Of a DNA stretch of 64,000 nt, positions 56,235 to 64,000 are shown one piece after another; position 1 is the stretch's first letter, and each line of letters starts with the position of its first letter. The translations under genes and the position numbers were made by a program. Origin of the DNA: Brochothrix thermosphacta DSM 20171 = FSL F6-1036 (GTDB lineage Bacteria > Bacillota > Bacilli > Lactobacillales > Listeriaceae); the NCBI RefSeq assembly GCF_036884295.1, contig NZ_CP145608.1, positions 992,001 through 1,056,000 of the forward strand, written 5' to 3'. The notes under the pieces were generated by a model, which saw only the letters and a program-made list of their open reading frames with translations, searched no databases and had not been told where the DNA came from.

Positions 56235-57599
56235 ATGGCATTTTTAGAATTTCTTAAAGATATGTTAAGTGAACCGGCAATTTTGATGGGGCTTGTGGCG
56301 ATGGTAGGTTTGATTGCATTGAAGTCACCGGGTCATAAAGTGCTGACAGGAACATTAGGACCGATTTTAGGTTATTTGATGTTAGCGGCCGGTGCCAATG
56401 TAATTTCGAGTAATTTGGAACCGCTTTCGAAGATGATTGAAGCAGGTTTCCATATTAAAGGTGTTGTTCCTAATAATGAAGCGATCACTTCAGTGGCTCA
56501 GGATTTATTAGGTGTCGAAACGATGAGTATTCTCGTTGTAGGTCTTTTATTTAACTTATTAATTGCACGTATTACGCGTTATAAATATGTTTTCCTAACA
56601 GGTCACCATAGTTTCTTTATGGCTTGTCTCTTATCAGCTGTTTTAGGTGCAACAGGCTTCAGTGGCTGGAAAATGGTCTTGTTAGGTGGTTTCTTCCTCG
56701 GTGCATGGTCAGCAATTTCACCAGCAATCGGGCAACGCTTTACGCTTAAAGTGACTGATGGTGATGAAGTTGCACTGGGTCACTTTGGCAGCTTAGGCTA
56801 TTACTTGTCAGCAGTGATTGGTAAAGCTGTAGGTGGAAAAAGTGCGAGTACAGAAGATATTAAAGTGCCTGAAAAATTTAGTTTCCTACGCAACACAACA
56901 ATTTCGACAGGTTTAACAATGGTTGTCTTTTATCTGATTGCTGCGATTGCAGCAGGTAGCGATTTCGTCTCTACTATATCGGATGGTAAGTCACCTTATA
57001 TCTTTGCTGTATTAAGTGGTTTACAATTTGCAGTCGGTGTAGCCATTGTTTATGCAGGTGTTCGTATGATTCTTGCAGATTTAATTCCTGCTTTCCAAGG
57101 AATTGCAACAAAACTAATTCCTAACGCAGTACCAGCAGTTGATTGTGCTGTCTTCTTCCCTTATGCACCAACAGCAGTCATTATCGGGTTTGTTAGTAGT
57201 TTTGTAGGTGGTTTAGTTGGAATGTTTATTCTTGGAGCTGCCGGAGGCGTTTTAATTATTCCAGGCTTAGTACCGCATTTCTTCTGTGGTGCAACAGCAG
57301 GTATTTTTGGAAATGCAACAGGTGGGCGTCGTGGAGCTATGGTAGGTGCGTTTGTTAACGGTTTATTACTTGCATTCTTACCAGCACTATTATTACCAGT
57401 GCTTGGTGACCTTGGATTTAGTAATACAACCTTCGGTGATGTTGACTTTGGTGTTATCGGAATTGCACTCGGTAAATTGGGCGACATGATGGGATCATTT
57501 GGTGTATACGGTTTAGCGATTGTACTTGTCATTGTATTAGCTTTACCAAGTATTCTCCGTCCTTCAAAAGTAGCAGTCAATAATATTGAAGAAGAATAA
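56235..57599 (+). CDS. PTS EIIC component, UlaA/SgaT family
   Basis: This 454-aa polytopic protein shares GVVPNNEAIT, NLLIARITRYKYVFLTGHHSFFM, IPNAVPAVDCAVFFPYAPTAVIIGF (in pieces) and IPGLVPHFFCGATAGIFGN with the EIIC at 48195. TGHHS here is closer to canonical UlaA than TGHAT in the paralogue, so the two may differ in substrate. No catabolic enzyme gene follows; a terminator ends the operon. Confidence 0.87.
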   Translation: MAFLEFLKDMLSEPAILMGLVAMVGLIALKSPGHKVLTGTLGPILGYLMLAAGANVISSNLEPLSKMIEAGFHIKGVVPNNEAITSVAQDLLGVETMSILVVGLLFNLLIARITRYKYVFLTGHHSFFMACLLSAVLGATGFSGWKMVLLGGFFLGAWSAISPAIGQRFTLKVTDGDEVALGHFGSLGYYLSAVIGKAVGGKSASTEDIKVPEKFSFLRNTTISTGLTMVVFYLIAAIAAGSDFVSTISDGKSPYIFAVLSGLQFAVGVAIVYAGVRMILADLIPAFQGIATKLIPNAVPAVDCAVFFPYAPTAVIIGFVSSFVGGLVGMFILGAAGGVLIIPGLVPHFFCGATAGIFGNATGGRRGAMVGAFVNGLLLAFLPALLLPVLGDLGFSNTTFGDVDFGVIGIALGKLGDMMGSFGVYGLAIVLVIVLALPSILRPSKVAVNNIEEE

Positions 57600-57690
57600 A
57601 GATGGGTAGTAGATTCGGTTGATAACATTAATTTTGAGAGATAGTATCTAGCAAAAATAGTATTTGAAACAATCAGGTAGTATACAAAAT

Positions 57691-57737
57691 AAAACCTATA
57701 GAGATCACTTTTTAGTGCCAACTCTATAGGTTTTTTT
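57691..57737. terminator. bidirectional terminator between PTS and DoxX genes
   Basis: AAAACCTATAGAG pairs with CTCTATAGGTTTT, inner ATCACT/AGTG pairing; seven T follow on the plus strand. Confidence 0.88.
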
Positions 57738-57753
57738 GATTGTCATTTTTAGG

Positions 57754-58095
57754 TTAGGCAATGATTACAATAATAATAGCAAAAATCCCAACGAAAATAA
57801 TCGGTAACATTTTAACAAAATCATCTTTTGCACGTATATGTGCCAAAGTGCCTCCGATAGCTACACAGATAGTAAGCACAGCTCCAATTAATAGTGTGAT
57901 AGGGAACCAAAATCCTAGTATTAATAAAATAACAATTAGAATTTCAACAATACCAGTAACACGCACAAACCAAGCAGGTAAACCGTAGGCTTCGAAGCCT
58001 TTTTCATATTCGGTACCACCTTTTACTTTTCCAGCGCCAGACATTAAAAATATAAGTGCTAATATGACTTGTAGTATCATTTGAAAAATAACCAT
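57754..58095 (-). CDS. DoxX-like membrane protein
   Basis: This 113-aa four-helix protein has LALIFLMSGAGKVKG, the characteristic DoxX N-terminal block, then helices around RVTGIVEILIVILLILGF, LLIGAVLTICVAIGG and a C-terminal one. DoxX-like proteins are implicated in thiol-stress or quinone reactions, but the role here is unknown. It is divergent from an HxlR-type regulator that may control it. The exact start is uncertain, since the ribosome binding site abuts the first ATG. Confidence 0.78.
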   Translation of the reverse strand: MVIFQMILQVILALIFLMSGAGKVKGGTEYEKGFEAYGLPAWFVRVTGIVEILIVILLILGFWFPITLLIGAVLTICVAIGGTLAHIRAKDDFVKMLPIIFVGIFAIIIVIIA

Positions 58096-58237
58096 TCCTC
58101 ACGCATCCTTTAATTATAATTTAATCACTATCAAAAATAATAACTTGTTATCGATAAATGACTAAGGTTATAATACAATATATCTTTTAAGTTTGTAAGG
58201 AGGCACTTTATAGTGACCTGGTATCTAAAGAGTAACC

Positions 58238-58579
58238 ATGGATGAAAAAATCGGCACAAATGCGATTGAAAAATCATTAGAAATTTTCACCGGGAAATGG
58301 AAAGTCATCATTTTATTTCAAATTTTTCAATATGAAACGCTACGATTTAGTGAATTACAACGACTGATTCCTTCAATCACGAAAAAAATGTTAAGTGGGC
58401 AACTACGAGATCTAGAAAAAAACGGTATTTTGAAAAGAGAAGTATTCCCTGAAATCCCGCCAAAAGTGGAGTATTCAGTTACTGCACATGGAAAAACACT
58501 AACCCCTTTACTTTCAGAAATGCATCGATGGGGAAGTGAACATATCGATTACATTGAAGAAGGTAATCCCCTCAACTAA
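58238..58579 (+). CDS. HxlR-family winged-helix regulator lacking cysteines
   Basis: This is a 113-aa protein with EIFTGKWKVIILFQIF, FSELQRLIPSITKKMLSGQLRDLEKNGIL and VEYSVTAHGKTLTPLL, the HxlR pattern. Redox-sensing members use a Cys just before the first helix; here that position is Asn and the protein contains no Cys at all. It must therefore respond to something other than thiol oxidation, or act constitutively. It is divergent from the doxX gene. The ribosome binding site is weak (AAAGAG). Confidence 0.82.
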   Translation: MDEKIGTNAIEKSLEIFTGKWKVIILFQIFQYETLRFSELQRLIPSITKKMLSGQLRDLEKNGILKREVFPEIPPKVEYSVTAHGKTLTPLLSEMHRWGSEHIDYIEEGNPLN

Positions 58580-58679
58580 AGATTACGTGTAATTATAAAA
58601 CAAACGAGTAGATATGGCTCTCACTAGTTGATTGAATCTGTCTACGTCTTTTGATTTACGACAAAAAAGAGGTGAAACG

Positions 58680-58940
58680 GTGTTTATTATTGATATGAAA
58701 AAAGATGATTATCAATTTTTAATGGAAGTATCTCCTACAATTTTTGAAGGGTTTATCCAAGATATCAAGGTTGAGGAAGATAAGTTCAGGTTGTATTTTG
58801 AAAATTATGCTAGTTACGATAAATTTGACACGAACTACAACTGTGCAATTGTTCATTTTGGGATGATTAATCAAGATTTTTTGAATGAAACAGGTGAAAG
58901 AATGCAAAGAATTTATGATTTAATGATATATGCAGACTAA
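58680..58940 (+). CDS. hypothetical protein, 86 aa
   Basis: GTG 58680 follows AGAGGTGA; an in-frame TTG at 58632 lacks a site. The protein is soluble, with alternating acidic and aromatic residues (KKDDYQFLMEVSPTIFEGF, FRLYFENYASYDKF) and no recognisable domain. A terminator follows directly, so it is expressed alone. Confidence 0.5.
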   Translation: MFIIDMKKDDYQFLMEVSPTIFEGFIQDIKVEEDKFRLYFENYASYDKFDTNYNCAIVHFGMINQDFLNETGERMQRIYDLMIYAD

Positions 58941-58971
58941 CTTTTAATTTATTTTTATAGTTAGTTTTTTT
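58936..58971 (+). terminator. terminator after hypothetical gene
   Basis: ACTAAC (58936-58941) pairs with GTTAGT (58960-58965), then T run. Confidence 0.6.
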
Positions 58972-58983
58972 ATGGGGAAATTT

Positions 58984-59014
58984 AAACAGCCACGCTATAG
59001 TTACGTGGCTGTTT
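58984..59014. terminator. stem-loop downstream of GNAT gene
   Basis: AAACAGCCACG pairs perfectly with CGTGGCTGTTT around a 9-base loop. The tail is only moderately T-rich on the minus strand. Confidence 0.65.
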
Positions 59015-59036
59015 AAGTAAGGTAAACACAGAGTCA

Positions 59037-59597
59037 TTAGTGATATTCTGTTTTTAAGATAGAGTAATAACTGTAGTCACAAAATTTCCCTTTAAAGAAT
59101 TTATCTTGCCGTAAAGTACCTTCATAGGTCATATTAAGTCGTTTCATCACTGCCCCTGATTGGGGGTTTTTCACATCATGTAACGAAAAAACTTTATTTA
59201 AACGTAAGGTATTGAAAGCTAAATCAAGTATTAATGCACCGGCTTCGGTCATATACCCGTTTCCCTGACAGGCTTTATTAAGAACATAACCAATTTCTGC
59301 TTTTGAATCGTTTTCATTAACACGTAAATCAAACGTACCAATCATTTTGTTTTCTGAACGTAATTCAATGGCAAATTTTCCAATGGGATCAGACATAAAA
59401 TAAGTACCAATACCCAAAATGCTTTCTTCAATAGTGGCATGTGTTTCAAAGACGAATTCAGTTGTTTCAGGATCATGTCCATATTCATATAAATCAGCGG
59501 CATCATCGAATGTAATAGGACGTAGAATAATTCTTTCGCCAGGAATAACAGTGTTTTGTGCCAATAAAAGTTGTGTTTGCGTACGTTCTGCTGTCAT
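59037..59597 (-). CDS. GNAT-family N-acetyltransferase (RimJ/RimL type)
   Basis: This 186-aa protein has IILRPITFDDAADLYEY, KMIGTFDLRVNE, EIGYVLNKACQGNGYMTEA (acetyl-CoA loop with the Q-x-x-G-x pattern) and NPQSGAVMKRLNMTYEGTLR. This is the RimJ/L layout for acetylation of protein N-termini or small amines. Substrate unknown. AGGAGG precedes its ATG. Confidence 0.85.
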   Translation of the reverse strand: MTAERTQTQLLLAQNTVIPGERIILRPITFDDAADLYEYGHDPETTEFVFETHATIEESILGIGTYFMSDPIGKFAIELRSENKMIGTFDLRVNENDSKAEIGYVLNKACQGNGYMTEAGALILDLAFNTLRLNKVFSLHDVKNPQSGAVMKRLNMTYEGTLRQDKFFKGKFCDYSYYSILKTEYH

Positions 59598-59661
59598 AAT
59601 TAGCCTCCTATCAGTTAAATTGAGACTAGTATACCATATATATTAGTGGTCTTACAAAATA

Positions 59662-59696
59662 GAAAAAGCATCTTGACAAGAATCGTCAAAATGCTA
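59662..59696 (-). terminator. terminator of second MFS gene
   Basis: AGCATCTTGAC pairs with GTCAAAATGCT (one mismatch); the five-A run on the plus side is a T run for the minus-strand gene. Confidence 0.7.
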
Positions 59697-59728
59697 ATTT
59701 AATTCGTTTCATTGTTCTGCAGTTCGTC

Positions 59729-61216
59729 TTACTTTTCAGAAGTAGGTGCTTTTGCGCGTTTAATAAAGAATGAGGCAATTAACGCAATGACAGCTACAAA
59801 TGCTGAAACTAGGAAAGCATCATTAATCCCTTCGATAGTTGCTTTCATTGTGATTAATTCTTTTAAGTGTGCTAAAGCTTCTGGAGACGTTGCGGCTTGT
59901 AATTGTTTGGCAGCATCTGCAAACAGTTCTTTACCGTGGGTGACACTTCGATTCGACATAATCGTTACGAGTAATGAACCACCAATCGCACCAGATACTT
60001 GTTGAATGGTTGAGTTTACAGCAGTACCATGTGGCGTGTATTTAGCTGGTAAAGCATTAAGACCATTTGTCATAACAGGCATCATTACCATTGAAATACC
60101 AAACATACGAATAGAGTAAAGCCAGATTAACTGAGTATAAGTGGTATCTAATGTAAGTTTTGCAAAGAAATAGGTGGTAACAATTGTAATTGATAATCCG
60201 ATAATAGCCAAGATGCGGCCACCAAAACGATCAAATAAACGTCCTGTAATAGGTGACATAATCCCCATTACGATTGCCCCCGGCAATAATAGTAAACCAG
60301 AGTCTAACGGTGAAATGCCTCGAATGTTTTGTAAGTAGATGGGCATCAACAGCATTGCTGAGAACATTGCCATGTTGAGTGTGAATGAAATGACAGTTGA
60401 TAAGGCAAACATTGGGTATTTAAAGACATGAAAATCGAGCATAGGTTCTTCTAATTTGAATTGACGCCATACGAGTGAAATTAAGCTGATAACACCTACT
60501 ACTAAAGATGTAATAACAATCGCATCGCTCCAACCTTTATTACCTGCTGAACTGAAGCCGTATAAAATACCTCCGAATCCAAATGTTGAGAAGATAACCG
60601 ATAAGATATCAATACTACCAGGGAGACTTTCTTTTTTATCATGTAATCTAAAGACAGCGATTAATAAGATGATAAATGCAATCGGTGCAATCATGAAGAA
60701 TAACATCGGCCATTCATAATTTTGGATGATCCAACCTGAAAGTGTAGGTCCAATTGCTGGAGCGAAAATCATTACAAGACCAAAAAGTCCCATCGCGCTC
60801 CCGCGTTTTTCAGGTGGAAAACTTGTTAACATTACGTTCATCAAAAGTGGCATCATAATTGCTGCCCCAGAAGCTTGAACCATACGACCCGTTAATAGAA
60901 TACTGAAACTTCCTGCAAAACCGGCAATTAAAGTACCTGTTGTGAACAACGCCATCGCAGTAATGAACAGTTGACGCGCAGAGAATTTTTTAATTAAAAA
61001 GGCTGTGGTTGGCACTAAAATACCATTAACGAGCATATAACCCGTAGATAACCATTGTACCGTTGCAGCTGAGACGTTAAAATCCTTCATAATTGAAGGC
61101 AACGCGATGTTAAGTAGCGTATTGCTGAGTAACGCTACGAAAGCCCCTAACATTAAGACCACTAGGACCCCGTAGGCTACTTTAGGTTTGTTGGTTTGTG
61201 TGTGTGTTTCTGACAT
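59729..61216 (-). CDS. MFS drug:proton exporter, 14-helix DHA2 (EmrB/QacA-like)
   Basis: This is a ~495-aa protein starting at ATG 61216-61214, ten bases after AAGGAGA. LSNTLLNIALPSIMKDFNVS, WLSTGYMLVNGIL, GRMVQASGAAIMMPL and motif C APAIGPTLSGWI mark the DHA2 family. It is a paralogue of the exporter at 43668 and, like it, divergent from a tetR gene. Likely multidrug or biocide efflux; substrates unknown. Confidence 0.88.
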   Translation of the reverse strand: MSETHTQTNKPKVAYGVLVVLMLGAFVALLSNTLLNIALPSIMKDFNVSAATVQWLSTGYMLVNGILVPTTAFLIKKFSARQLFITAMALFTTGTLIAGFAGSFSILLTGRMVQASGAAIMMPLLMNVMLTSFPPEKRGSAMGLFGLVMIFAPAIGPTLSGWIIQNYEWPMLFFMIAPIAFIILLIAVFRLHDKKESLPGSIDILSVIFSTFGFGGILYGFSSAGNKGWSDAIVITSLVVGVISLISLVWRQFKLEEPMLDFHVFKYPMFALSTVISFTLNMAMFSAMLLMPIYLQNIRGISPLDSGLLLLPGAIVMGIMSPITGRLFDRFGGRILAIIGLSITIVTTYFFAKLTLDTTYTQLIWLYSIRMFGISMVMMPVMTNGLNALPAKYTPHGTAVNSTIQQVSGAIGGSLLVTIMSNRSVTHGKELFADAAKQLQAATSPEALAHLKELITMKATIEGINDAFLVSAFVAVIALIASFFIKRAKAPTSEK

Positions 61217-61256
61217 TATATTCATTTCTCCTTTTAATTGAAATTACGATTGGAAC

Positions 61257-61365
61257 GATAGTACATTTTATGAACTATCAGTTTATGTATGAGCTAATAG
61301 TACACCGATTATTAGTGGATTGCAAGGTTTTTATACTAGCGGTTTATTATTGGACTAATTGTACA
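61257..61365. promoter_or_regulatory. repeated TetR operator-like elements between MFS and tetR
   Basis: CTAATAGTACA (61294-61304) and CTAATTGTACA (61355-61365) are near-identical, and CGATAGTACA (61257-61266) is a related third copy. They flank both divergent starts. Confidence 0.45.
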
Positions 61366-61410
61366 TGTGTTATAATAACCCTATTATTCGATTGAAAGGA
61401 TGCGCTCAAT

Positions 61411-62307
61411 ATGAACAAACGCAAAATGCATGTCATCGATACTGCCCGTGAGCTTTTTATAAAACACGGTTATCATGCCACATCAATTCAAGATATATTA
61501 GAAGCAAGTGGTATTTCAAAAGGTTCATTCTACAATTATTTTTCATCAAAATCTGAATTATTTCAGTCGGTTTTTTCATCGATGTTTGCACTGTTACGTG
61601 AACGCCGAGATGCTTTGGTAGTAGGCAAAGACTTGAAAGATCCCACTATTTTCATTGAACAAATGGTATTGTTGATGGGGAATAACGATAAAATTAAAAT
61701 ACAAGAATTAATTAATGATGTGATGATTTCAAATGATTTAGAACTCATCGCCTTTATTAAAAATTTCCGCTACTTTATGATTGTTTGGGTCAATGAGCGT
61801 TTGATGGATATTTTACCATCAGACAAAAAAGAACATTCCTTTGATGTGACACTGCAATTCATGGGATTAACGCATATGATGTTTGAAATGAATCGTGCGG
61901 TGAATAAAAAATACACAAATGAGGAAATGATACGGTACGCATTGGATCAGTCATTATTATTGGTACAACATAGTGATGTAATGGCGACACCTTTGTTTAC
62001 CAATCAAGATATCGCTGATTATTTTCCGCAAATTGAAGGCGGTATTGATAATAAACGTCGTTTAACTTTAGTTACGATGAATTTAAAAAAAGCGCTAGAT
62101 ACTAAAAGTAATCTTTCAGAAGGTGATAACGATTATCTAACAAAAATGTTGTTCTTTATCCAAAAAAATATTTTGGACGAAAATTTCAGTGACGATTTTA
62201 TTTTTGAAAGTTTTACACTATCGATAGAGAAGGTTTTACATAATAAAGAGATAGAAGAATATTGTGTCTATAGAACATTTTTAAGAGAATTATTAAACGA
62301 ACGTTAA
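61411..62307 (+). CDS. TetR-family transcriptional regulator
   Basis: This is a 298-aa regulator, unusually long and alike in length and N-terminus to the one at 42626. The helix-turn-helix is TSIQDILEASGISKGSFYNYFSSKSE. It probably represses the divergent MFS gene and itself through the GTACA-containing repeats. AAAGGATG precedes ATG 61411. Confidence 0.85.
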   Translation: MNKRKMHVIDTARELFIKHGYHATSIQDILEASGISKGSFYNYFSSKSELFQSVFSSMFALLRERRDALVVGKDLKDPTIFIEQMVLLMGNNDKIKIQELINDVMISNDLELIAFIKNFRYFMIVWVNERLMDILPSDKKEHSFDVTLQFMGLTHMMFEMNRAVNKKYTNEEMIRYALDQSLLLVQHSDVMATPLFTNQDIADYFPQIEGGIDNKRRLTLVTMNLKKALDTKSNLSEGDNDYLTKMLFFIQKNILDENFSDDFIFESFTLSIEKVLHNKEIEEYCVYRTFLRELLNER

Positions 62308-62404
62308 ATGAAGTCTATTTATATTCGAAAAATAGGTTAATTATTACTATAAGAGGATATATAACTAAGAGAGAAGGTTTTTAAAACAACAATGGGGTGA
62401 GTCT

Positions 62405-63526
62405 ATGAATATTATCATTGCGATGGATTCAATGAAAAGTGCGTTAACAAGTGAAGCAGCTAATCGTATTATTGCAGATATTGTGACAACAAGAGGTCAT
62501 CATGCACTATCATTTACAATGGCGGATGGTGGCGAGGGTACAGCTGAGGCCTTCATGTCAGGTCAATCAGACGGTGAATGGTGTCATGTCGTTACGGTAT
62601 CACCCGCTTTTAAAAAAATCGAAGCAAAGTATGGCTGGGTCCCTACTGAAAAAACGGCTTATATTGATGTGAGTGCTGCGTCAGGTATTCAGTATGCATC
62701 AGCTGATACACATCCATTGAATCGTACAAGTGCAGGAACCGGTCATTTAATGCGCGATGCATTGGATAAAGGGGCACAAAAAATTGTGCTTGGTTTAGGT
62801 GGTAGTGCAACAATTGATGGGGGGATTGGCTTAGTGACTGTTCTAGGCGGTCAATTTTTTAATCGACGCGGTGAACGTTTACAGGGGTGTGGTGCTGATC
62901 TCGGTGAAGTGGCTTATATTGATTTATCTCTCTTAGATAAACGATTAGCCAACACAACCATCATTGGTGCCAGTGATGTTACGAACCCTTTGATTGGTGA
63001 GAACGGTGCAGTGCGAGTATTTGGCGCCCAAAAAGGCTTATTACCTGATGAAGAAATTGCCTATGATGAAGCAATGCAGCATTATTTAGAAGTAGCAACT
63101 GGCGCGCTTACAAGCGAAGCGGGTGATGGGGCAGCTGGTGGGATTGGTTTTGCGCTCCGTTTCTTTCTAAAAGGTCAACTGCAATCTGGCGCTACGATGT
63201 TAGTAGAAGCTAATCAATTGCAGGAAGCATTGGAAACAGCAGATTTACTGATTACAGGTGAAGGTCGAATGGATAGCCAGAGTTTAATGGGAAAATTACC
63301 GATTACACTCGCACGTCAAGCTAAAGCTGCAAAAGTACCAGTTATTGCGTTTGTTGGCGGATTTGAAGGTGATGTTGCAGCAGTTGCATCTGAAGGAATT
63401 AGAGCTGTGGTACCCATTGTGCAAGGGCCAGTGACTATCCCTGAAGCGATTTCTGCGGCAGCAACTAATTTGGCAGCTGCAGTTGAACGTACTTTTATCC
63501 TATTAGAATGGGATAAAAAAAGCTGA
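62405..63526 (+). CDS. glxK: glycerate kinase
   Basis: This 373-aa protein belongs to the GlxK/GarK glycerate 2-kinase family (IIIAMDSMKSALTSEAAN, TMADGGEGTAEAF, LGLGGSATIDGGIG, LITGEGRMDSQSLMGK). It phosphorylates D-glycerate, linking glycerate or serine breakdown to glycolysis. It stands alone with GGGGTGAG before ATG 62405. It has no neighbouring glyoxylate genes. The nearest terminator-like structures lie about 300 bases downstream and may belong to another transcript. Confidence 0.92.
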   Translation: MNIIIAMDSMKSALTSEAANRIIADIVTTRGHHALSFTMADGGEGTAEAFMSGQSDGEWCHVVTVSPAFKKIEAKYGWVPTEKTAYIDVSAASGIQYASADTHPLNRTSAGTGHLMRDALDKGAQKIVLGLGGSATIDGGIGLVTVLGGQFFNRRGERLQGCGADLGEVAYIDLSLLDKRLANTTIIGASDVTNPLIGENGAVRVFGAQKGLLPDEEIAYDEAMQHYLEVATGALTSEAGDGAAGGIGFALRFFLKGQLQSGATMLVEANQLQEALETADLLITGEGRMDSQSLMGKLPITLARQAKAAKVPVIAFVGGFEGDVAAVASEGIRAVVPIVQGPVTIPEAISAAATNLAAAVERTFILLEWDKKS

Positions 63527-63699
63527 CGTACAAAAAAGTTATCATCAAATGAGTTATATTGTCGGTTATAGCTTCAAATTTAATTGATAAATAAGCTGGT
63601 TTTAATTAAGCAAACAGTCGATTCTTCAATATTGTAACTTAAATAGCTAAAATTGAAGAATAATAATGGGGTCAAACGTGTTAAATTAAAACAGTGCTA

Positions 63700-63871
63700 G
63701 TTAGATGTTTATCTCAAATTACACTCTCCCCAACCCTATAGGTGTAATTTAGTATCCCCAATACAGTAGATATTTAACGAATTTTTTTCCCAACTCCCTA
63801 TTATAATTAATAGCACACAAAGCAACTGTGTAGAATAAAGTCATCACTTTATTCTGTGCAGTTGTTTTTTT
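63700..63871 (+). ncRNA. candidate small RNA with C-rich loops
   Basis: Hairpin 1 is a perfect 9-bp stem, AAATTACAC (63716-63724) with GTGTAATTT (63742-63750), exposing a 17-base loop with TCTCCCCAACCC. Hairpin 2 is GTAT-CCCCA-ATAC (63752-63764). An unpaired stretch follows containing CCCAACTCCC (63789-63798). The end is a 19-bp stem with wobble pairs (63823-63841 with 63846-63864) and seven T. Exposed UCCCC loops plus a strong terminator are the hallmark of Firmicutes regulatory RNAs such as Listeria LhrC and staphylococcal Rsa RNAs, which pair with ribosome binding sites. The 5' end and promoter are uncertain; a TATAAT at 63802 may mark a shorter transcript instead. Confidence 0.45.
63823..63871 (+). 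terminator. strong terminator at right end
   Basis: A 19-bp stem with a 4-base loop (CATC, 63842-63845) and a seven-T run. It ends the candidate small RNA and may also serve glycerate kinase read-through. Confidence 0.85.
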
Positions 63872-64000
63872 GTTTACAAAGAATAGCGGAACCACTAATT
63901 TTCAACAAAGAAGTAGTCGATAAATAGATCTAAAAAGTAGTTCTGAAATGGACTGCTTTTTTATTTGAGTTGCAAATAGATTCCGCTAATAAGTGCATTT

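Larger units (their letters stand above)
63527..64000. other. gene-free right end of window
   Basis: No coding frame. It holds the candidate small RNA described separately, a second hairpin plus T run at about 63932-63964 (AAAGTAGT with GACTGCTTT), and otherwise AT-rich sequence. Confidence 0.6.

Overview
The window is a low-GC Firmicutes chromosome segment. The run ROK kinase, RNase HI-like, cspD, mntR, glutaredoxin, fhs, ABC-F, NifU_N-like, thyA, dfrA, histidinol phosphatase, degV, ypmR, ypmS, msrA, msrB, yozE, deoD resembles what I recall of the Listeria chromosome. The accessory genes (WxL cluster, acetate transporter, kdp, UlaA-type PTS) differ from Listeria. My best guess is Listeriaceae, most likely Brochothrix; this comes from remembered gene order and was not searched. 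I see no rRNA, tRNA, CRISPR array, origin or complete insertion sequence.

Layout. 0-5.1 kb: a WxL cell-surface (Csc) cluster with a lectin-WxL protein cut by the window edge, a small LPxTG protein, three WxL proteins and a frameshifted DUF916/DUF3324 protein. 5.2-11.1 kb: VOC protein, S51 peptidase, ilvE, xpt, a 5'-3' exonuclease, a YrvL-like membrane protein and a ROK kinase. 11.2-25 kb: the housekeeping block, with one-carbon and thymidylate genes (fhs, thyA, dfrA), methionine sulfoxide repair (msrA/msrB) and nucleoside salvage (deoD).

25-29 kb: a minus-strand lactococcin-972-type bacteriocin locus. Its ABC ATPase and large membrane protein are intact, but the bacteriocin gene is wrecked (start codon lost, at least two frameshifts). 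It is followed by a dense repeat patch. 28.9-36.8 kb: a complete kdpFABCDE potassium-uptake operon. 37-39 kb: a second decayed secreted-peptide gene in front of an intact two-gene ABC transporter. 39-45.6 kb: acetate transporter, CsoR-type regulator, a CtpA-type protease and a divergent TetR/MFS pair.

45.8-57.6 kb: two paralogous PTS loci, each with a PRD regulator carrying a fused EIIA, then EIIB and a UlaA-type EIIC. The first also carries a split transketolase, and its regulator has an in-frame stop. Between them lie an IS3-family remnant and a frameshifted secreted papain-like protein with an anchored partner. 57.7-64 kb: DoxX and HxlR genes, a GNAT acetyltransferase, a second divergent MFS/TetR pair, glycerate kinase and a gene-free region that folds like a C-rich-loop small RNA.

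Five loci carry inactivating lesions and two of these sit in A or T runs. Either this is a strain with real accessory-gene decay, or the assembly has residual indel errors; reads would decide. The most interesting items are the orphaned lactococcin-972 transporter, the second decayed peptide-ABC locus, the C-rich RNA candidate and the twin PTS loci that share a cre/-10 block.
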